DNA of 64,000 bases from Diacronema lutheri. Taxonomy: Eukaryota; Haptophyta; Pavlovophyceae; Pavlovales; Pavlovaceae. Position 1 is the first letter of the stretch. Every line of letters begins with the position of its first letter. This document shows, in pieces, positions 13,501 through 24,066 of the stretch. The position numbers and the translations under genes were made by a program. The notes beneath the pieces are model-generated. The model worked only from the letters and a program-made list of their open reading frames with translations, had not been told where the DNA came from and searched no databases. Location of the stretch: assembly GCA_019448385.1 (NCBI GenBank), contig JAGTXO010000055.1:1-64000 (forward strand). Reading direction: 5' to 3'.

Positions 13501-16500
13501 CGCGCGAGGCGCTCGGCGGCGCGCGCGCCGCACGGCGCGCGCGGCGGCGCGCACGCCAGCGACGGCTGCGGCCACGCCGCGCGCCAACACGGCCGCGGCG
13601 TGCGCCATCGCACCGAGCACGGCGCGTGGCGCGCCGAGCAAGCGCAGCAAGCGCGACGCCGTCGCGCGCGCCGGCGCACCGTGTGCAGGGGCCTCGCCAG
13701 CGCCAGCACCGACGCCGCCATCGCCGCAGCCGCAGGTGGCGTCGCCGCCGCCGCAGGCGTCGCGACGGACGCCGCCGCCGCCGAAACAACCGCCGCACAC
13801 GTCGCCGCCGACGTTGCCACCCCAGCCGCCGTTGCGTGCGCAGGTGGCTGCGGCGCGTGCGTGCGGGAGGCGTGCCGTGCGGCGCGCATCACACGGGCTG
13901 CGCGACGCGAGCGACGCCGCCGGGGTCCCCGCTGCGCCAGGCGCGCCGTGCGCGCCAGCCTCGCCGGCCTCGCCGGCGCGCGGTCGCGCGCTCGCCTCGA
14001 CGTGGCCGCCTCCGCCGCCATCGCCGCCGTCGAACCGGGCGGTGGAGGGCTGCCGCTCGAACCGCTCGTCGGCGTCGGCCGCCACCGCCGCCTCGCGCTC
14101 CGCCGCCGCGGCGGCCGCACGGCGCGCGTGGCGGAGCGCGCGGCCGCCGTCCGCTGCGCGGCGTGGCGGCGCGGGCGCGGGCTTCGGCGCGCGCGGCCCC
14201 TCGGCGCGCTCGCGGAGCACGGCGAGCGGCGTGCCCGTGGCGACGCTCGTGCAGACGCGCCGCAAGGCGGCGCTTACGCACGCGTGGACGACGCGCGCCG
14301 TCCGCTTGTCGGCGGCGCGCGCGGCGCGGCGCGCGGCCTTGGCGGCGGCCTTTTTGGCGCGCCTCTGCTCCGCCTGCTCCGACAGCGCGCGCGCCTGGCG
14401 CTCGGCTGCGAGCGCGTCCTCGGGCGAAACGGTCGGCCTCGGCGGCCGCGCGCGCGCGCTGCGACGCTGCGCGCTGCGGCGGTCGGACGGCGGCTGCCGC
14501 GGCGGCGAGGACGGCGAGCGCGAGCTCGGCGTGGGCGACCAATCGCCGCTGACGGTTGCGAGCGGCGCAAACGGGTTGTCGTCCCCGCGACCCGCGGCGT
14601 GCGACAGTGCACGCGGCGTCGGGCGCCGGCCGACCGCTGGCGGGCCCCACTCGGACGGCGGCTCCGAGGGCGAGCGCGCCGTCGGCGCCGCGCGTTGCGC
14701 GGCCGGCGGCGCCTCCCGGTCCAGCGCCGCCTGCTCTCTCGCCGCGGCCTGCTCGTCACCCTCCGGCACGCCACGCGGCGCGAGCACCGCGGTGGCGCAG
14801 CGCGTCGCGTTGAGCAACGCCGCCTCCATCTGCCGCACGCTGGCCTTGGCGCACGCCACACCCTCTCTCGCCCGGCGCAGCGCCTCGTGCGCGCGGCGCA
14901 CATCCGCGTCGGCATCTTCGCGCATGCCAAAGTGCGCCTGTTGCAGCCGCAGGTCCGCAGGGCGCCCCTGCGCGCGAGGGGCACGGGCGCGGCGGCGCGC
15001 AGGTGACGGAGCTGGCGCGCCGTTCTGCGCTGCGCGCACGCCAATCGACGGGCGCGCGCGCGGCGGGGCGCGCGCGCGCGCGCGCGCGCGCGCTGCCTAC
15101 CCAGCCGCCGGCCGGCTCGCGCGAGCGCGCCAGCTGCTCCGCCGCCTCGGCGTCGAGCACGCGCTGCTGCGCCTCCTCCTCGCCCAGTGCAGCGAGGTGC
15201 AGCCGGCGGGCTGCCTTGCGGCAGTTGCCCTCCGCCTTGCCCACGGCCTTGCGCGCCGCGTCGACGGGGTCGTCGTTGGCTCTGGCGCGCCTGCGCTTGC
15301 CCTTGTCGGCGGGCGGCGGCTTGGCGCGCTGCAGCGTGCCGAGCGCGTCGTCGGCTCCGCGCGCGGCCGCCCGCGGGCGGCGGGCCCCAAAAAGCGCACC
15401 GGTCGCCGTGCGCGCCGCGCAAGCAACGACCAGCGCTGACATGCCGGCGAAGACCGCACCGCCCAGCGCCACGGTTGCCACGATGCGCAGCGTCCCGTGC
15501 GCAAGCTGCGCTGCCTCCGCCGCTTTGGCGGCCTCGCGCGCGCGCGCATCGGCGGCTCTCATCTCGTGCAGCAGCCCGGCCGCGCCGCTCGCGCCGTCGC
15601 GGCCGCGCGCGAGCTCGCACAGCACCGCCGCCGCGCGCCGCGTGGGCTCGCGCGCGAGCAGCTGCGCGCCGCCGTCGGGGCGCAGCTTCTCAACGAACTC
15701 GACAAACGTCGCGTCGCGCCAGAGGGACATGCGGAAGGCCCTGTGCACCGCCCCCTCCTGCTCGCGCATCCGCCGTGCCGCCCGCCTGCCGTCGCGCGCG
15801 TGCGCGTGCGCGGCCGCGTCGAATCCCGCGACGCCGCGCTGCGCGTCGCGCGCGGCCGACGACGGCGCCGCCGCGCTGCCCGCCAAGGGCGCCGCAGCGG
15901 CGACGCGCGCGTGCGGAGCGACGGGATCGCCGGCGGCCGGCGGCTCGGCGCGCTGCGGCGTGCCGTTTGCTCCGCGCGCGGCCGTCCCGGGGGAGATGGC
16001 CGCGATGGCGCCGCCAGCCGCGCCGCGCGCCAGCCACGCGCATAGGCTGCCGACGAGCTCGCCGAGACCCCCGACGGTCGCCGCGGCGGCGAGTGCGCCG
16101 GGCTTGCCGGCCGACAGCGGCTCGCGAGCGTCGTCGTCGCAGCCGCCGGCACCCGTCTTGGCGAGTGCGTCGCGCTCGCCCTCGACGCCCGCCACGACCG
16201 CCGCCCCTCCGTCGTCCGCCGCGCCGGCCGCGCGCGCGGCCGGGCGCAGAGGAGGCGTGCCGGTGCAGCCGTCGCCGCTCGTCTTCGCCGTTTCCTCCAC
16301 TTTGGTCACTTCGTCGCCACCTGCGCCATCTCCGACGCCGGGGCCCTTGGTCACGCTTGCCGCCATGCGCGCCGTGCCCGCCGGCCAGCCCGCCGACTGC
16401 TCGAGCGCGGCGGCGAGCGGCGCGACGCGCGTCGACTCGGGCGCGCTCTCGTCATCGGGCTCGAGCGCGTTGTGCAGGCGCGCGAGCGCGCGCTCGACGG

Positions 16501-18775
16501 CCGCGGCGCCACTGCCGGGGGCGCGGCTCGCCGCGCGCACCGCGCGCCGCCAGGCCGGCGCGAACATGAGCGCCGGCTCGAGCGCCGCGAGCGCGCGCGC
16601 CTCGCGCGCGTCGCTCGCGCCGAGGCGCGGCGGCACGCGCGCGGCTCCGCGCGGCGCGGTGCCTCGGAAGCGTGGGCTCAGCGTGTAGGCGAGGTGCTGC
16701 GGCACGCCGCGCGCCTCCGCGCGCGCGCGTCCGTCCTCGACCTCGCGCCGCGCCTTCGCGATCGCCGGCGTGGCGCGCGCGAGCCAGTCGGGGTCGGCGG
16801 GCAGGTGGATCACGACGAGAATCGGCGCCCAGTCCAGCCGCGGGTTCTTGTGACGGTCGGGCACGACCCACACGAGCAGCACCGTGCCCTCCGCGCCGCA
16901 CGCCGCCTCGTAGATCCTGGGCTGCGAGCGCCAATCGGGCCTGACGCGCAGCGCCCGCGCGTGGTCGATGGCGGCGGCGCGGTCGCCATTGAAGTGAACC
17001 GTCGTCACCTCGCCGATGACGGACCGGCCGGACCGCCAGCAGAACACCGCGTCCGCCGACCCGCCGGCGATGGCCGCGAGCGATTCGGGCGCGGCGAGCC
17101 GCGGCAAGCCCTCGAAGGCGGCAAAGTCCTCGTGCGCATTGTACACGCCGCCCCAGCCGTCGTGCGCGTACGCGCGCGCGGCCGCTCGTACCGCGCGCGG
17201 CTGGTTCTCCACGCCCGACGTCATGTGCCATGTCGTCCCCGCGAAGCCGGGCTCGCCCAGCTCGGCCCGCACGACGGTACCGTACCCCGCGCCCTGCGTC
17301 GGGGCGGCGAGGTGGTGCATGCCCGCGCCGGTCACGCCCTCCGTGCGCTGCCGCGTGACGATCGTGCCCGTCGCGTGCGCGAAAAGCGTGTCGACCACGG
17401 CGGGCGCGCGCCCGCTGTTCGCCCGTAGCCGCGCCCTGCCCGCTTTTAGCTGCTCGGGGTCCTTGGCGTCGTACACGCGCGCGTCCGCGTCGCCCTCATC
17501 AGGCGCAGTGTAGACGCAGCGGCGTTCGAGCGGCGCCGAGCCACCGCCGTCCGCCGCCGCCGGCGAGGTTGGTGCCGCGCCCGCCGCCACCGCGCTCGTC
17601 GCCGCCGTGCCCGTCGCCACCGCCGCAGCCGCCGCGCCCGCGGGGTCGTCGTCCCCGTCCTCCGCGCCCTCCCCGTCGTCAGCGGTGGTGGCGTCGCCAT
17701 CGTCCCCGTCGCCCTCGCCCCCGCCGAGGCTGCTGAATGGTCGGGGCCCCCACGCCGAGGCGGCGCGCCGCTGCGGCGCACGCGGCGGTGGCGCTCGCGA
17801 CGGCGGCCTTGGCGCCGCCGCGCCGCGCGGCCTGGCCGCCGTCGACAGCGCGCGGCCTGCAGCGCCCGTGAGCGCGTCGAGCGCGGCCGTGCGTGCGATG
17901 CGGTCGTCGGGCGCGCGCAGCGCCGCCTCGACGGCCTGCAGCAGCCCGTCGGGCGCGGATCCGCCGACACTGGCATCGCACGCCTCGGCGAGCCGCGCGG
18001 CCTCGGCGAGCCGCGCGGCCTCGCGGGTGAACGGGCCGAAGCGCCTGGCGCGGTCGCCGAGCAGAGCGCCGATGGCGGCGCGGAGCGTGCGCGCGCGGGT
18101 CTCCTCGTACGCGGCCGTCGTGAGGCGCGCGAGGCGCGCGTCCAAAGCCTTCTTGATGTCGACAAGGACACTCGCGCGGCGGCCGTAGAGCGTCGATGCG
18201 CTCGCCACGACCTCGGCCGCGACTGTTGCCGCGGCGAAGCAACACGCGGCCCCACTCTGCGGGGGCGCCTTGAAGGCATCGATGGGCGGCGCTGTTCTGC
18301 CGATGCGCTGCGCAAGCTTCTTGATGAGCACGCCGGCCGCCGTGGCGTACGCCGATTCGCCGTTGCCCAAGGTGCGCGAATCGGCGAGCAGGGCGAGCGC
18401 GGCGCCGGGCGGCGCGCCGCGCTGCGCGGGCGGCGCGAGGAGCAGGTACGCCGCCGTCCAGTGCACGAGGCCGCTGGACGCGCGGAGGCAGAGCGGTAGC
18501 ACGACCACGAGCACCTGCCCAAACCGGTCCGCATCCGCGCATGCTTTGCGCAGGTTGCGCAGCGCCACCTTGAGCGCATGCTGCGAGCACCCCGTGTCGC
18601 CCACCCTAACCCTGCTCGTGCCGAAATCCGCGTAACGCAGCAGGGCGATGAGGCAAGTGGATGGGACCACGTGGGGGTGGGTATCTCCCGGCGACAGAAT
18701 GGTGCTGAGGGCCAGCGAGAAACTGTCCGAGCCGCCCCGCCCGCCGGGCAAAGCGTCCTTCACGGAGTCCTCCAT
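1..18775 (-). CDS. Giant multidomain protein: Ulp1-like protease ... YqaJ nuclease, chromodomain, C-terminal Fanzor nuclease (3' end beyond window)
   Basis: Model: complement(join(<1..1592, 1720..14967, 15101..18775)). The ATG at 18775 opens 1,225 codons. A 133-nt intron (donor GTAGGC at 15100, acceptor CGCAG ending 14968) and a 127-nt intron (donor GTGCGC at 1719, acceptor CGCAG ending 1593) join three frames at codon boundaries, and in both cases the homology or coiled coil continues across the junction. Order N to C: C48/Ulp1-like protease (H105, D132, Q173, C179); one hydrophobic helix and a coiled coil near 15.5-14.7 kb; Arg/Ala-rich stretch; second C48-like module near 11.1 kb; poly-Ala and Pro/Ala-rich linkers; YqaJ nuclease near 6.5 kb; degenerate protease-like modules near 4.3-3.2 kb; chromodomain near 3.0 kb; Fanzor. 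More than 6,000 residues with an acidic Asp/Gly tail still open at base 1. Seen: the open frames and motifs. Inferred: that they form one polypeptide; unseen introns or separate transcripts are possible, since chance ORFs are long at this GC. Confidence 0.55.
2850..3035 (-). other. Chromodomain inside the giant protein
   Basis: In frame with the Fanzor half, the translation contains FQFRIRWRGYDESADTWEPE preceded by YEVEAVVDERR, the classic chromodomain core (aromatic cage positions Y/W, WRGY and the DTWEP motif). Chromodomains bind methylated histone tails, and chromoviral integrases and some transposases use them to target chromatin. Here it lies immediately N-terminal to the Fanzor, separated by a Gly/Ser/Ala-rich linker. 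Role in steering the nuclease to chromatin is inference. Confidence 0.85.
3100..4500 (-). other. Two degenerate C48-like protease modules (tentative)
   Basis: Between the Pro-rich linker and the chromodomain the giant protein has two segments resembling the C48 fold in layout: hydrophobic strands, an Asp-bearing strand, then a helix with a conserved-looking entry such as PQSACNARAAALLCLQ near 4.05 kb, which fits the Gln...Cys helix of Ulp1-type peptidases. The second segment (about 3.5-3.2 kb) keeps the strand pattern but I cannot place a full triad. They may be inactive tandem copies. This is pattern recognition only and could be wrong. Confidence 0.3.
4760..4916 (-). repeat. Coding GCC/GGC-rich tract (Pro/Ala linker)
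   Basis: Near-perfect 15-nt periodic repeat encoding alternating APPPA and AAPPP units in the giant protein, between the middle and C-terminal modules. Probably a flexible spacer that expands by slippage. Confidence 0.75.
6140..6860 (-). other. YqaJ / lambda-exonuclease-type nuclease domain
   Basis: The frame contains the family's ordered signature: TAGILGEAVALRKLAA (conserved Glu), AFSPDGLAILPEN (Asp), VLVEVKTLTK (Glu-x-Lys) and RDQLQLGMHVLGV (Gln helix). This is the PD-(D/E)XK core of YqaJ viral recombinases, which resect double-stranded DNA 5' to 3' for single-strand annealing. All metal-binding residues are present. It sits mid-protein, between degenerate protease-like segments. Involvement in recombinational integration or repair of cut targets is inference. 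Confidence 0.85.
10434..10520 (-). repeat. Poly-alanine-coding (GCC)n tract
   Basis: About 29 consecutive triplets encoding an uninterrupted alanine run, flanked by a proline run and further Ala-rich sequence. Simple trinucleotide repeat inside the giant gene, in frame. Confidence 0.8.
10690..11400 (-). other. C48/Ulp1-like cysteine protease module
   Basis: The translation gives SGHFTALRLV (His), DAVLVDTLAS (Asp about 24 residues on) and then AAQRGATCGLAIVGAL (Gln followed by Cys), the order and approximate spacing of Ulp1-type SUMO proteases. It resembles the module at the protein's N-terminus (VHWTAAYLLL, LLADSRTL, PPQSGAACCF), suggesting an internal duplication. Substrate unknown. Confidence 0.6.
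11590..11880 (-). repeat. Coding minisatellite, AFAPAADGVF-type repeats
   Basis: Four to five diverged copies of a roughly 60-nt unit encode variants of AFAPAADGVFPAPLAAAA. Unit length keeps the frame. It lies just upstream (N-terminal) of the second C48-like module. Confidence 0.75.
18200..18520 (-). other. N-terminal C48/Ulp1-like protease core
   Basis: Residues about 85-190 of the giant protein: hydrophobic strand, His105-Trp106, Asp132, Gln173 and Cys179 six residues later. This order and the Gln-to-Cys gap of six match the deSUMOylase family. Being N-terminal on a more than 6,000-residue chain, it could process the chain itself or host conjugates; both are inference. Confidence 0.6.
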
Positions 18776-20130
18776 CTGCAGACTGTGGGCACGTCAGTGT
18801 CCGGATGGCGGCCCGGATGATACTTGGGAGAATTTACATGATGCCCTGGAGAATGCCCCGCTCTCCCACAACCAGGACCCGCCAGCGCGCCGAGCCTACT
18901 CGTTTGCCCGCGCCGCCTCTCTTTGCGCGCCCGAGCGCGGCCTCCGAGCGCGGCCAACGTCCTCCGGGGGCGTGCATCGTGGCTGCTCGGAGGGGCTGCG
19001 ACGCGGCGAAAGCTCGCTGCGCGGCCGCAACGTGAGCGCGCGCGCGCGGCCGCGCGCCGGCCTGCGCTGCTCTGCACGGCCGCGCGCCGGCCTGCGCAGC
19101 CTCGTCGCGCAGCGTGAGCGCGAGCGCGCGCGAGGTGAGCTCGGCGGATGGGTGCGCGGCGGCGTTGGCGGCGGGTGCGGCGGCAGGCTGGGCGGCGGGT
19201 TTGGACGGAGAGTGTCGGGGAAGAACGGGGCGCATCCTGGCTGGGAGTTGGACGGCGCCCACCACGCGCTGGCGGATCCTGGTTGCCACCACCACCCCCC
19301 CCCCCCCCGGAGACGAGGACCAGGGGCATGGCCGACTCGCTGCGCCGCACAGCGCGCGGCGCGCGGCATGCTGCGCGACCTCAAGCACATCCAGCCGCGC
19401 TCCGCCCACGCAACGCGCGCAATGCCGCGTTGCACTGCAGGTGTGCACGTGCGGCTCTCACGCGCACTGTGTTGCACGAACGGCATCACGCCACCGAGCT
19501 GCGTCCGGACCACGCGCCGCGCGCAGGCGACCACACAGGGGCGCGCCGCGCCGCGCGTGCGCGCCCTCGCAACCGTTGCAGCACGCTCTGCCTTGCACTG
19601 CGCCGAGCCGCCGCGCGCTGTGCGCGTGCATGCAGGGCGCACGCGTGCGACGAAGCGCGCGCGCGGCGAGGCGCGCGGGCGGCTCGCTGCGCGGGCGGCA
19701 ACGCGCCCAGCTGCGCCCAGGCCAGGCGCGCGCCCGCGAGTGCCACCGGGACGCACTGCCCCCGCCGGGGTCGCCGCGCGCTCTGTGTGTGCGCTCGCGC
19801 GCTGCGAGCGCGGCGGAACGTTCGTGCATGGCGCGAAGAGCGCGGCACCCGAAGACGGCTGCCCCGAGCCCGCGCCGGGTGGCAGCGAGCGGCGGCACCT
19901 CCTCGGCGAGCCCGCCCCGCGCCTTCCCCTCCACGTGGCGTTTTGAGGCAGACGGACACGCGCCCACACTGCGACTGGGCACGCTGCTCGAGGCAGACAC
20001 GCACCCAACGCGCGCGCACCACGCGCCCGCGTCGGCGGGCCGGTGTGAACGAGCGAGAGCTCGGTGTCGCCAACGGGGGCACGGGCGCGACTTCGGTCCG
20101 CCTCTCGACGGACGCAGGCGACGCTGCCGG
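18776..20130. other. Upstream region of the giant gene; no gene recognised
   Basis: Holds the presumed promoter of the giant gene next to 18775 and Arg/Ala-rich ORFs on both strands without recognisable motifs. A C14 run lies at 19295-19308. I see no supported gene. Confidence 0.4.
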
Positions 20131-21400
20131 GAACTTCCCCGACGCCTGCACATCCAGGGCTTCGAGGTACAGAGCTGGGCAACAGTGCCGCTCGTCACCG
20201 ATGAGGCGGCCAAGCTCGCTATCCTTGCTGCCCTCGGCTCCACCAAACAGCCGGGCGACCCAACGGTTCGTGATCGCCTGGCCGCCAGGTGCGAACCGCG
20301 CCCGTGCAAGCGCTTCACCCGCATTCTCCGCCCCGCTGCGGACGTCCGCCTGCCGGCCGCGAACACGGCCGGTGCGCGTTGCCGCCTGGCCCAACACGAA
20401 AACCCGCCCGCCCCCGAGGCCGCAGGTCCTACCTGCCCAAGCGCAGCCCAACGGCACGCAGACAGCCCGCCTTGGCAACCGACTCGTGCGCGAGCGCTCC
20501 GCCCTCCACAAGAGCCTGCCCCACGCCACCGCCGACGCGGAGCCAGCGCAGCCGACGCCCCTCCGCGACGCTCGCGCCGCAAGGCGCAAGGGCCCCGGCG
20601 AGACGGCGTCAACCAAGCCCGCCGCTGGCACAGCGCCGGCACCCGGAGCCCACCCCAAGCCCCCGCGCACGCCTCGCCCCCCCCCCCCCCCCCCCCCCCC
20701 CCCCCGATCGGCGGACCGATTGCGTTTTGGTGCGCCAGGCTCAATGCGCCATCGCAGTGGCGGGCCCGCAGACGCAGACGCTGACATGCCCAACGCTGGG
20801 CACTGAGGCCGCAGGCCGGCCCTCCTGGACCTGGCGGGCGAGCTGCCCGCGCAGCGGCCACGCGAGCCTCGCACTGACCGTGGCGGTCGCTGCCACCGTG
20901 ATAGCTGCGGGTGCGGCGGCCTTGGCCCCAACCCCATCATCCGTCTTCATCCCCGCCCTGCTCGCGCTCGCGGCCTACGTCGGCAATCCCTGCACCGGGA
21001 TCCGCCCCGCGAAGTCCACACAAGACTTATCCGTGCTGCACGCCAGCCGCGCGCGCCGACGCGCGCCGCTCCCACACGCTCACCTCCGTTTCCGCGGGCG
21101 GCCCAACGCCCCCCCCCCCCCCCCCCCCCCCCCCTCCCCCCCCCCCCCCCCCCGGCAGGCGGCCATCGAGCCGCATTAGCACACCCGCCCGGGGCCTCCC
21201 GCCGCACCCGCAGCGGCTCGGCGCCTTGAATCCTCCCGTCCCCCGGGGTGAGGCCTTCAACCCGGGCCCAGCGCGCTCCGACTGCCTCACGCGCGCCAGC
21301 GCCAACCTCGGCGGCATGGTAGACCCCGAGCGAAAAGCCGCACTTCTCGCCGTCCTCGTCAGGCGCAAGTACGTTATCCTGCTCCTACTGCCGACGCGGC
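20130..21400 (+). CDS. Possible multi-exon hypothetical membrane protein
   Basis: Three plus-strand stretches look protein-like rather than random. About 20148-20300 gives WATVPLVTDEAAKLAILAAL. About 20850-21000 gives a hydrophobic pair of segments (SLALTVAVAATVIAAGAAAL then FIPALLALAAYVGN), likely two membrane helices. About 21210-21390 gives MVDPERKAALLAVLVRRK. They are in different frames and separated by C-rich tracts at 20677-20705 and 21109-21153, which in this window tend to lie near intron ends. Start, splice sites and product are not established. It is the only candidate plus-strand gene inside the left block. Confidence 0.25.
20677..21153 (+). repeat. Two long poly-C tracts
   Basis: C29 at 20677-20705, and C26 plus C18 around a single T at 21109-21153. 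If the hypothetical plus-strand gene here is real, both fit the intron-end placement seen elsewhere. Confidence 0.8.
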
Positions 21401-21491
21401 TCCCGCGCGCGCGGACTACTACGCCGGGCAGATCGCCGCAGACGCACGTGAGTGCACACGTGCGGACAAGGCGCACACGCTCGACGTCCAG

Positions 21492-21696
21492 TTAGCGCAC
21501 GTGCACGTGCGCGCCACTGGTCACATTTGAGCGTCCGTGCTCGCCCACAGCGTCGCCATCCACAAGATGCGCGCTGGAGCCATCCAAGCAGGGCTCTGCC
21601 TGCTCGGCTTCCGCAAGGCAATTTGGGCCGCGGACAGCGGACAGCGGACGGCGTGCGCGTGCGAGGTGCGAAAGGAGGAAGAAGGTAGGGAGAGTT

Positions 21697-21743
<47 letters not shown>

Positions 21744-23167
21744 CGGCCGCCGGAGACGAGGACGCACTCACCGCTGTTGGCAATGCGCGCGTCACGGAGA
21801 CAACTTGGCGGGCCTCGCACGCAGCTGGGCCGATCGCCGCCGTAGAGATGTCTGCAGCCGTCTCCGCGATGCCGATCGTCGCATCTGTTGGCACCGCTGC
21901 CATCTGCCGCACCCGCGGCCAGGCTGCCGGCAAGGTCGGCGCGTCGGGCTCCGAGCTCGGCCACGCAGGCGATGCGGCCGACGGCGGTGACGCTGAGCCC
22001 AGCGCCGGGTCCAACGGCTCCACGTCGAGCCGGCTGTGAACGAGCATGCTCGCACCACTTGCCCACGCCAGCGCGTCGGACTCAGGCACGTTGTAGATCT
22101 GCGCGGGCAACGCGCGTGCGTGCGGCAGGCGCGCGCGCGAGCTTTCAGGCCACGCGCGCGTGCCGCGCGGGAGGACGGGGCGGTCGCGGCTGCGCTCGAC
22201 CGCCGGTCGCGGCACCGAGCGACCGTGCGCGCCGCCGCACGTTGTAGTCGTCGCACGGAAACCAAGCCTCGTTGCGGAGCACGATGGCGACAAGGTGCCC
22301 GCTCATCGGCCCCTCGCCCACGTGCACCACGCCGGCGACGGGGAGGTGGTCGCGCCCGCCGAGCAGCAGCCGCGGCGCGCACACGAGCGCGCGGTTGTTC
22401 TTGCACTGCGAGCCATTGCCGCGCGTCGTGCGCGGCGCCTCGACAGCAATGCTGGCTGGCGTGAGCACGCCCGAGTGGCCCGCGTTCGTGTGGCGATCCC
22501 GCGGCGGCCCAGCGGCGCCCCCCAGAGCGTGTGCAAGCGCGCGCGCCGCATCGCCGCCGACGCTGACGAGTACGGCGATGCCCTCGCCGGCCTCTGAAGG
22601 CACGGCGATCTGCTCGAGCACTGGCCCGACGCGTGTGTCGGCTTCAAAGGCCGCAGCGAGCCCGGGCACTCGGCCGAGCAGCAACCGGAAGAACTCAGCG
22701 GCATCCTGCGGCGTCCTTCGCGCGCCACGGCCCGAGATGACGTCGATGACGGACACAAGACACAGCCGTGTCGGCGCCCTGGTGTCCTCGATCAGCGTGC
22801 CAAAGTCCCGAAAACGCGCCCTCTCGACGCTGTTGGCACGGCGCGAAGCGGAGCGAAGCATCGCACGGAGCATGTTCAGGGCGAAGAGCGATTGCATAAG
22901 GACGGTCGTGTAGCACGCGCTGCCCTCGTTTTTCGCGCCTGCGCCGCGCCGCGCAGCGCCGGGTGTGCGGGGTGCGCACGCACGGTTTGCGGCGGGATGG
23001 AGGGAGGCTGGCTGGGCGCGCGCCGAGCCCGGCAAGCCGTGCAGGCGCTCACCACGCGGCACGCCGGGCACTCTCACCGGCCACATCGGGCCGTCAAACG
23101 CGTCTTCCACAGGCTGCCGACCGACGACGTAAAACTTGCTCAAGGCGCCGCGCCGTGCACGCGCCAT
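21492..23167 (-). CDS. Ubiquitin-specific-protease-like (C19) protein
   Basis: Model: complement(join(21492..21599, 21772..22098, 22241..23167)), 453 aa. Cys box: GAKNEGSACYTTVLMQSLF, matching the USP pattern GLxNxGNTCYMNxxLQxLF. Middle block TPQDAAEFFRLLL matches the usual QDAxEFLxxLL. His box: MSGHLVAIVL followed by WFPCDDYN. After the intron the chain continues IYNVPESDALAWASGASMLV, the usual USP end. Intron 22099-22240 starts GTGCGG; intron 21600-21771 has a perfect GTGAGT donor and a C28 run, and its acceptor is less certain. Catalytic Cys, His and Asp are present. The start at 23167 is the most plausible in-frame ATG, but an upstream exon is possible. It lies between the helicase gene and the giant gene on the same strand, so it probably belongs to the same element. 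Substrate (ubiquitin or another modifier) is unknown. Confidence 0.6.
21711..21738 (-). repeat. C28 tract (G on plus strand) in USP-like intron
   Basis: On the coding strand the intron reads GTGAGT, then C28, then a CA dinucleotide repeat and a pyrimidine-rich stretch before the acceptor. Confidence 0.85.
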
Positions 23168-24066
23168 GCGCGCGCTGTTGCGGGCTGCGCAGCAGGGACG
23201 ACGGGGGAATTGGCGAGCGAGGGTTGGGCGCAGATCAGCGTGGTGGCGCGGCAAGACGAGCGCGCGCCGGGCGCCTGGCGCGGAGGCGCCCCGCGCGAGG
23301 ACGCGAGCCGCTTCTCGCACCGGACGGGCGCCCACGCGCAAGCCGGCTTTCGAGGGCTGGTGGATGGTGGCAGATGCCGAAACGGACACATGGAATGATG
23401 CGTCGGCGGCGCGAGCGCGGGACGATCTTGCCCGGGCAATTTTGCGCACGCTGCCAGCGCGCGTATGCGTGCGCATGCAGCGGGCGGCGCGCACGTTGCG
23501 CGTGACGGGGCGCCGAGCGGCACACCGGCGGGGACGCGCTCGCCGCTGCCGTGGCATCGTACGCTGCCTGCGTGCTGGCCCGCACGCACGTTGCCGGCGC
23601 GAGGGGACGGCGAGTGCGCCTCGGCCGAACAGGCGCGAACGTTACGCCCGAGCGCGTGGCCGGGCCCCGCCGACTGCACGCAGCGCCGGCCCAGGCGCGC
23701 ATCCGCCCGACGCGGATTTGGACGACGCATCGACCGGCACGCCGAGCGTCTGCGCCCGCCTCGCGGCCGGTCGCGCCGGCCCCTCTTCGGCCCGAGGCCG
23801 CACGTCCGCCGCGCGCCGCTTTGGCGCGCGGCGCGGCGCTCCCGGAACGCGCATGGCACACGCGCGGTGCGCGGGCACGCCCGCAACGCGCCATTCCAGC
23901 GCGAGCAGTTCGGCAAGCTTGCAGCGCGCGAGCAGCCGGGCATGTGCCGCGGAAACACAGTTCGCTGTGTGCGCCGGCCGCGACGACACGGCGTAGCGGC
24001 GCGAGGCTGGCCGCCGGGGCCACGGGCGTACTGCCGTGGCGCGACGCCATGGTATGAGCATTAAAT
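23168..24066. other. Gap between helicase and USP-like genes; no gene recognised
   Basis: Both strands are open in several frames but the translations are Arg/Ala-rich and show no motif. The helicase transcript could run through here into the USP-like gene, since both are minus-strand and a C21 run with downstream AG sites follows the helicase end. I cannot support a defined exon. Confidence 0.35.

Noticed and set aside
18896-20182. 428-codon minus-strand frame upstream of the giant gene
   Set aside because: Arg/Ala/Pro-rich with no motif or start context; consistent with chance ORF length at this GC.
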